This document shows, one piece after another, positions 23,602-29,560 of a DNA stretch of 29,560 nt. The position numbers and the translations under genes were made by a program. The notes below the pieces were generated by a model. That model was given only the letters and a program-made list of their open reading frames with translations. It searched no databases and was not told the DNA's origin. Location of the stretch: contig JAKJXP020000196.1 in the NCBI GenBank assembly GCA_022225965.2, positions 1-29,560 of the forward strand, read 5' to 3'. Source of the stretch: Diatrype stigma (lineage: Eukaryota > Ascomycota > Sordariomycetes > Xylariales > Diatrypaceae). Numbering within the stretch: position 1 is the stretch's first letter; each line of letters starts with the position of its first letter.

Positions 23602-26235
23602 TACACAAAAGGCATTGCGTGTCCGTATTATATGATCGTGTGGGGGTGAAGCTGTGGAAGATGGGGGTGGCAATGGTGCGTGGGCACAGCCTGCCGAAGG
23701 GGAGGGCAATACATACGTTCTTGTCCCGAAACCCCCTTCATGTCGCCCCTCGTCTCGGCCCCCAGAACCCATTAGCACGGCGACCTATCGGCTTATGGTT
23801 GTTACACGACTGATCACTGACCACTGATCATCCTAATGCGCTCTTGACTCAGCCAGCTTGACCGCCTCTTAGGGAAGCAGCTCCGTGTAGCTGCGGCTAC
23901 GATAAGGCGGGCTGGGCGCCCTCTCAGCGGGCCCGAGCGCTGAGTGTCCGCCTTGCATTCAGCTCGCCCCCAAATCATTGGGACGTCCCTGATGGAATCG
24001 CAGCGCAAAGACCGGCTACCCTCAGTACTCGAGATTTTTTCATGATATCAAGGCTTTTACTGGGGTCTTCACCCAGCCTCCAAACAACCCCGGGCTGACA
24101 GTGAAGGAATCGAGGAGTACATGAGCCCATTGCATGCACTTCTACATCCATGCACCTTGTCCATATCTGCGCTTGATATTCGCTACGTGAAGCATCCTTT
24201 TGGGCTTCACGTCAAAGATACTGGGGTTGATTCTGCCGTGGACCTTTGATGCTACGGGGACGAGAGTATCTTTAGAAACTATCTTCCTGCATGTCATGTA
24301 TATCACGTATATCTCCAGATCCAAACATAGCCTCCCCTTATCCGGCTGTCCGGGTTGTTTCTCGCCACGTTGCTTCTCGTAGAAACATGCATGCTTTCTC
24401 ATTCCTCTTCATGTAAAAAGATAAATAGAGCCAGTGTCTCCTGATTCAAAGCTACGTATGGCTGGGGCCTAATATGTAATGTAGTTGAAATCACTCGCTC
24501 CCATTGCCTACAAGTTCCACTATCGTATGTGACAACCAGCCGACTATAGCAGCTTTACGATACCAGAATACGAGTACATCATGCTTTCAAGGCCTCGAAG
24601 GGTGGGTAGGATTTCGCTCAGTATTGCAAATTTTTTGAGATCTATATGGGAGAACCTATGGACCATGTGTTCCAAGCCTGGTAAGTAGCTCCATCGAAAC
24701 GCGACTTATATCTGGTCCCATATCTAAGTAGACGCAGATGACAATCAGGAATACAACCATTATTCAGAGTCTCTATCAGATACTCTAGTAGATGTGACTT
24801 CGATGAGCTTCCTATCCACAAGCTCTTTATACAGAAATAATCCCCCATCCCACCATGTTGGTCCATACAAGTCCCATTCAGTGGCAATGAAGTCTTCCTT
24901 AGATGCCAATGGGCCAGGATCAAGAACCAGTCTCGGAACTTTCGATCAGGGCTGCATATATAATCACGGGGAAGATCCAGTTGTCACGCCAGTACCAAAC
25001 CTGCAGTCTACACATCAGGATCAGCTACGAGGCATTGGTTCTCAGTTCGCTACCGTGCCAACAAAGTCATGGGAGATATGTGAGGACATATAGAGTTGCT
25101 TACAATATGTGTACTTCGGTGTTTATACTTATTGGCTTATTGGAAACGAGGTTGGCTGATCGAGCCGTTAGGTGGGGGAAAGGGAGAAGGGGGGAAAGGG
25201 GGAAAGGGGTAGGGATTGAACCTCTCGGTGCCATATAACGCAAGGAAGTGATGTGTGACTCACTTGTTGCATCGAGACGACTCAGTACACACCAGCAAAT
25301 GAGGAGGCCCAGGGCTGAATGGAACATGGAGGGACTATGTATTTTCAAGCAGAAAGCTTTGCGCGGCGAGATGATGCCATCATTGGAATTTAGCTACGCT
25401 AAGACAACCAAAATATGACCAGTCACACTCAAATGATGACGAATATGTTGGTGATTTATACGAAACTGAATACCATTTTCATGGTTTCCCCATTATGATT
25501 CTCTTATTGTTTTGTTATTTAACTGTTAGTTTCTGTTACTTACTCAGCGCGTGCCATCTTCCAAACACCCTAACCCAGCCGGAAAACCTCCTGCTTCGAC
25601 TTTTCTCAGCTGAATATCCTGACAGTATAGTATCTATCGTAGCTGATTAGAGAAAGCTCAACCTATTTGTTCATGTTTTTTTCGCGAGAAACGAACTTAG
25701 CAGAAACGAACTTAGCAGACCGCGCGGTCGACACACCCTTTTCTGTTGCGACCCTCTCCCCTAATCAGCTCCAAGCCCCTATTAAGCAGCTATGTTCAAT
25801 CTCCATTCTTTGCTATGTAGCGATTCAAGACTGTGGCGAGGAAGCGGCTTAATTGGATGCGGTCATTGGATCAGTCCATGCTTTTTTATTGCTACCTCCA
25901 GTCACACAGAAGGAATCATCAAGTCTTCCCGCCGGTGCGATTCTGTAGCGTATATGGGTAATTGATCATGTCAGAGGCGTTCGTCACCACGTTTTCTATG
26001 CCTCGTTTAGCACAGGCTGGTGTTATGGGCCTGCTTGATCTCGTGGATTACCATCATTCAGTCGAGCTATGTCATTGTGGCATAGAAGATGAATGATGGG
26101 AAGAACCAAAAAAAATCGGGGAGATATTGGGTGTACTGAAACCGTAGTAACAGTACTGTATGTAATAGTAATGGTTTGAGGAGTAGTTCAGCTGTGAAAC
26201 GATGTTCTCTGACTATTATCCCGTCATATAAATAG

Positions 26236-26310
26236 GGTGCCAGCTCCCAGACTCGAACCCTAGGGTCGGCAGTCTTAAGTATCTAGTCTCCCCACTAGAC
26301 CATGTGGTAC
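26236..26310 (-). pseudogene. Degenerate tRNA-like segment, possibly a SINE head
   Basis: On the minus strand TGGTCTAGTGG (26302-26292) matches an A box and GGTTCGAGTCT (26259-26249) a B box, about 33 bp apart. The acceptor strands GTACCAC and CTGGCAC pair at 5 of 7 positions, and a D-arm GGTC/GACT forms with one wobble. The anticodon stem does not pair, so a working tRNA is unlikely. About 120 bp downstream on the same strand lies T8 (26115-26108), a potential Pol III terminator. Together this resembles a tRNA-derived SINE of about 200 bp or a decayed tRNA gene. Confidence 0.4.
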
Positions 26311-27245
26311 ATAGAGGCGCTGGTGAATTTCCTAGGTTTTTATTTCAATAGATATGGTCAATTCCTACCTAGGTAGGTAGCTTTGTAGCTGCCTTAGGAT
26401 GTATTACGTCCCTTAGGCAACCTGTTAGGTATGTACTAATCATCTTTGTTTGCTTAATACTCATATTGCCTTAGGTTTAGGTGATGTTATGAATTAAATG
26501 ATAAAGGTCTAAGACAGATTGACCACACCTGAAGCCTTGGTCGGCATCCAACTATGAACTTACGGATCTATCTTATGCTTATTATTGCTATTTATTACAT
26601 CCGCCATGGCAGGAGCAAGTACCACGACAATAGATTGATCACTATGTGCCATTAATACAATGGGAACAACGTGAACTCCATGGAATGGCAGCCATGGCCC
26701 ATGGTGGTTGCTAAAAGGCATTTCATATAATGAATTAATGCAAGCAAACTGGACTCGTGGCCATTAAGACTATTCCTGACTTCCCCATCCTACTCCAACA
26801 CCGTCACCTTATGATGGAGGATCATATAGTGCGCGCTCTTTATACCTTTGCTGTTGTATGGGCCATTTTGGAGACAGTTTGCAACACAACAATAGAATAT
26901 GAGAACCAAGGGTTTTCTGGAGACACGTTCAGGTAGTTGCTGGTAAGCCAAGGATCAATATAGTCTGAAACCCATACCCGTCAGAGTTGGATACGCACTT
27001 GACCTATTCTTCCTTGCAGTTTTCCATGAATTTCTAAGTATATGTCCTCCTAACCTAATGTGGGCGCCAGCTAGTCCAGGCTACTTGCCATGCAATAGGT
27101 GCACAGTCTTGACTATCTGACTATATTGTGACGAGATTCGGACTTGTGTGGGTAGGCAGCATTCATTCACCTTTGAAACATCACGGGTCAAGGGGAGACC
27201 TGAAGACCTAACTTGACCTATCCTGCGTGTGTATAGATCGTGTGT

Positions 27246-27275
27246 GGTTACGGTTACGGTTACGGTTACGGTTAC
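27246..27275. repeat. (GGTTAC)5 hexanucleotide repeat
   Basis: Five perfect copies about 240 bp past the GNAT stop codon. It is not the usual fungal telomere unit TTAGGG. Confidence 0.96.
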
Positions 27276-27513
27276 GGCTGTATTGCTATGATGACTACCT
27301 AACGATCAGGCCAATTTACAGCTACCTGTATCTGTTTCATTCGAGATATGGAGGCGCCACAGGAGCGGTACATTTTACGGACACTACCAAGGGAACCGAC
27401 GCCGAACGAGGAATATTGAAGGACGGGGAGGTAGTTGATTTCCTGCTTCTCTTTCCCCTTTTCTTCTCCCTTCATCTCCACCAACCTATCTGCCCACATA
27501 CCAACCCACCAAA

Positions 27514-28193
27514 TTACCCAGATACGAATTCCACCAAGCCTTCTTGCTCAGCAGACGTGGTCGTCGTCGCCGTGGCAGCAGCAGCGCGCCCCCCGCCGCC
27601 GCCGCGGCGGAGGAAATACATGTCCAGTTCCGTGACGGGCTCCGGGCTTTTGAGGGGGTTGACGTTCCGCCGCGACCTGGCCGTCACGAACCCGCACTTC
27701 TTATAGAATGCGACGGCGCCGGCGTTCGCCGCGTAGACGATGGTCTTGAGTTCTAAAAGAAGAGGACGACGACCGCGCTGCTGCGGAGGGAAAGGGGAAG
27801 AAGATACAACCACTCCCGCGGCGGCGGCGGCGGCGGCGGCGGCGGTGGCGCGCTCGACCGCCGCACGCATCAGCGCGGCGCCGAGACCCCGGCCCCGGGC
27901 ATCGCGGCGCGTGTACACGCCCGAGACTTCGAACGAGACTCGCGCGGGTAGTGGAGGGCCGGCGGCCTCCTCGGCGTCTTGCGAAGAAGTGCTGCTGAAT
28001 TCCGAAATGACCAGCGATGCGGGTTTGGACCGGTCGCGGTGCGGGGGCAGCGGGCCCATGAGGGTGGTGGCGGACAGGATGGCGCGGTCGCGGGCGCGGA
28101 CGGCGACGAAGGTCTGCGCGAGCGGGTTCCGGGCGCGCTGGAGCCAGTCCGAGTCGGCGAAGGCGCGCTCCCGGGCGTGGGTCGAGCCGAATG
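27514..28193 (-). CDS. GNAT-family N-acetyltransferase, 5' exon missing or unrecognised
   Basis: The open frame continues upstream of the internal ATG at 28059 as FGSTHARERAF...DWLQRARNPLAQTF, so the true start is further 5'. CACTCACAG ending at 28194 is a good acceptor, making 28193 the start of an internal exon. The acetyl-CoA site RRDARGRGLG (codons at about 28029-28000, the R/QxxGxG/A loop) and the later block VYAANAGAVAFYKKCGF (27735-27685) are classic GNAT motifs. An alanine run encoded by GCG repeats (about 27817-27850) and a Pro/Gln/Arg stretch are inserted between them. A Gly/Ala/Thr-rich tail precedes the stop codon. The usual first strand (IRPAT-like) is absent, and AT-rich DNA begins within about 150 bp. 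A minimal upstream exon ATGG (28259-28256) with donor GTACCT would fit the phase and give MAFGSTH, but would still lack that strand. Substrate unknown; possibly a pseudogene. Confidence 0.72.
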
Positions 28194-28259
28194 CTGTGAG
28201 TGGTTCGGTTGGTGGTGAGTTTAAGTCAGAATAGAATATGTACTTAGGTAGGTACCCAT

Positions 28260-28840
28260 GCGATAGATAATTAGCTACGTATGTATGGAGTTAGGCGGAA
28301 AAGCCTCCATTCTCCGCTAATTAGGTACAGCGATGGCACCAATCGAATAAATTTTTTGTTTAATTGATTTTTTGATTGTATTGTATTGATTAAATAATGC
28401 CATTTGCGTTTTTGATTAATATAAATAATCGATTTTCTTTATTGTTATTTTTTAATAATTAATAAGTATAATTCTTTTCTTTCGACGGCCGCGATATTAA
28501 CCGAGATTTCTTAAAAAGCACTTATGCCCAAGTGTTAACGTAGGTCATAAGCTTGCTTATACCGTAGTGAAACGAAGGGTTATTGTGTCGCTTTTTTTTC
28601 TATGGGAGTTGGGTGGAGTCGGCTGTCCCAAATAGGAAAGTAACTCAATATGCGCATAGCGGCCCGTGCACTCCTAAAGCGGCTAGTGCCGGTGCGGGCT
28701 AGGCTTTAACGGGCTAGCTTAGCGTCTGCTTTAAGCTGTAAATGACCCGCGCTAGGCCCAATACAGCTAGCCTATGGCCCAACCCAAACCGTAAATGGCT
28801 AGCTTCTATCGTAGTGCCACTTGGTTGGAGCTGGCCCTGC
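28260..28840. other. AT-rich block and spacer next to the truncated GNAT gene
   Basis: Positions 28336-28480 are strongly AT-rich (repeated TTGATT, TTAATAATTAATAA), unlike any other part of the window, as seen in repeat-induced-mutation relics or insertion remnants. Just inside is an inverted pair TTAGGCGGA (28291-28299) and TCCGCTAA (28313-28320). The part after 28620 carries repeated GGCTAG/GGGCTAGG words. No gene is seen. Confidence 0.6.
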
Positions 28841-29156
28841 TGCCACCTACCTATCTGCTGCAATACTGGCCCGCTGATTGGGTGCATCCTCAGTTTATAT
28901 GGGTTACCGACCTGTAATTGCTGCCACCTACCTACCTACTGCCACCTACCTACCTGCTGCCACCTACCTACCTACTGCCACCTACCTACCTACTGCCACC
29001 TACCTACCTGCTGCCACCTACCTACCTGCTGCCACCTACCTACCTGCTGCCACTTACCTACCTACTGCCACCTACCTACCTGCTGCAATCCTGGCCCGCT
29101 GATTGGGTGCATCCTCAGTTTATGTGGGTCGCCGACCTGTAATTGCTGCCACTTAC
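28841..29156. repeat. Left arm of a large palindrome: 18-bp minisatellite and 63-bp duplicated unit
   Basis: One 18-mer (TGCCACCTACCTATCTGC, 28841-28858) precedes a 63-bp unit (28859-28921), then nine 18-mers TGCCACCTACCTACCTRC (28922-29083), then a second copy of the 63-bp unit (29084-29146) with a few substitutions. The repeat is open in frame (reads CHLPTY) but is not a plausible gene. Confidence 0.95.
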
Positions 29157-29339
29157 AATTGCACCTACTGTTGCACCTACTATTGCAAGCCACCTAGCGA
29201 ATGGTAGCCACCTAGCGAATTACGTAAGCTAAGTGGCTGCCACCAGCTAGGGGCTTGCAACAGCTAGGGGGCTTATAACAGCTAAGTGGCTTATAACAGT
29301 AGGTGCAGTTGTAGGTGCCAGCAGCTACTAGTACTGATA

Positions 29340-29560
29340 TAGGTAGGTGACCCACATATATAGAGAATGCACCCAATCGGAGGGCTAGGACTTGCAGCTA
29401 GGTGCAACAAATAGGTAAGTGGCAGCAGGTAGGTAGGTGGCAATAGGTAGGTAGGTGGCAGCAGGTAGGTAGGTGGCAGCAGGTAGGTAGGTGGCAGTAG
29501 GTAGGTAGGTGGCAGTAGGTAGGTAGGTGGCAGCAGGTAGGTAGGTGGCAGTAGGTAGGT
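29340..29560. repeat. Right arm of the palindrome, inverted 18-bp minisatellite, cut by the window end
   Basis: A diverged reverse complement of the 63-bp unit (about 29346-29396, sharing GCACCCAATC) is followed by at least 7.5 copies of the reverse-complement 18-mer (29425-29560). Between the arms, AGCCACCTAGC (29206-29216) faces GCTAAGTGGCT (29228-29238), placing the centre near 29222. The copy number beyond 29560 is unknown. Confidence 0.94.

Larger units (their letters stand above)
17657..27513. other. About 9.9-kb spacer with no supportable protein gene
   Basis: The first few hundred bases include the promoter of the zinc-finger gene, with alternating CT/AG-rich tracts but no placed TATA or start site. 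No long frame or domain is found in the rest. It holds (GTAT)n, (CA)n, poly-G and small tandem repeats listed separately, hairpins at 23923-23944 (7-bp stem) and 24185-24212 (9-bp stem), a weak coding-like relic on the minus strand (25006-24544), a tandem 15-mer GAAACGAACTTAGCA near 25686-25715 and a tRNA-like segment near 26.3 kb. Confidence 0.55.

Noticed and set aside
25205..25311. Second tRNA gene suggested by GGTTCAATCCC on the minus strand (25222-25212)
   Set aside because: Only the B box matches; no convincing A box, acceptor pairing or anticodon arm.
27246..27275. Telomere repeat
   Set aside because: Unit is GGTTAC, only five copies, internal, and not TTAGGG or its complement.
27227..28234. 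Plus-strand frames opposite the GNAT gene
   Set aside because: Antisense shadows of a GC-rich gene; the minus strand has the acetyltransferase motifs.
28742..29197. 151-codon frame with CHLPTY repeats
   Set aside because: It is the translation of the 18-bp minisatellite; two other frames are open over it as well.

Overview
The window looks like gene-sparse nuclear DNA of a filamentous ascomycete (Pezizomycotina, probably Sordariomycetes). Three things point that way. One gene has short introns (48-64 nt) with GTGAGT or GTTTGC donors, CTAAC or CTGAC branch sites and YAG acceptors. Its product has a fungus-specific Zn2Cys6 cluster joined to C2H2 fingers. Coding DNA is GC-rich, with C- or G-ending codons, and sits among AT-richer spacers full of GGTA/TACC microsatellites. 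Species cannot be named from the sequence.

Layout. Positions 1-117 are a 9-bp minisatellite. It abuts a probable non-autonomous DNA transposon of about 570 bp (130-697) with 21-bp inverted ends and a perfect 8-9 bp target duplication. Positions 707-1749 hold no clear gene; the last part is the pyrimidine-rich promoter of a 1038-codon, plus-strand SAM-dependent methyltransferase gene (1750-4866). A spacer of 8.8 kb follows. On the minus strand, 17656-13707 is a four-exon gene for a 1259-residue Zn2Cys6 plus C2H2 zinc-finger protein. Its third intron appears to be GC-AG and splits the zinc cluster. A second spacer of about 9.9 kb contains simple repeats, a degenerate tRNA-like/SINE-like segment (about 26108-26310) and a weak coding-like relic near 24.5-25.0 kb. 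A minus-strand GNAT acetyltransferase gene (28193-27514) has lost, or hides, its first exon where the sequence turns AT-rich. The window ends in a large imperfect palindrome built from an 18-bp minisatellite in opposite orientations (28841-29560), cut by the window edge.

The three genes have no evident shared pathway: a methyltransferase, a likely DNA-binding regulator and an acetyltransferase, far apart. They are not an operon or an obvious biosynthetic cluster. The strongest unexpected items are the transposon with target duplication, the GC-AG intron inside the Zn2Cys6 motif, the terminal palindrome and the truncated GNAT gene beside it. No clearly new multi-gene system was found.
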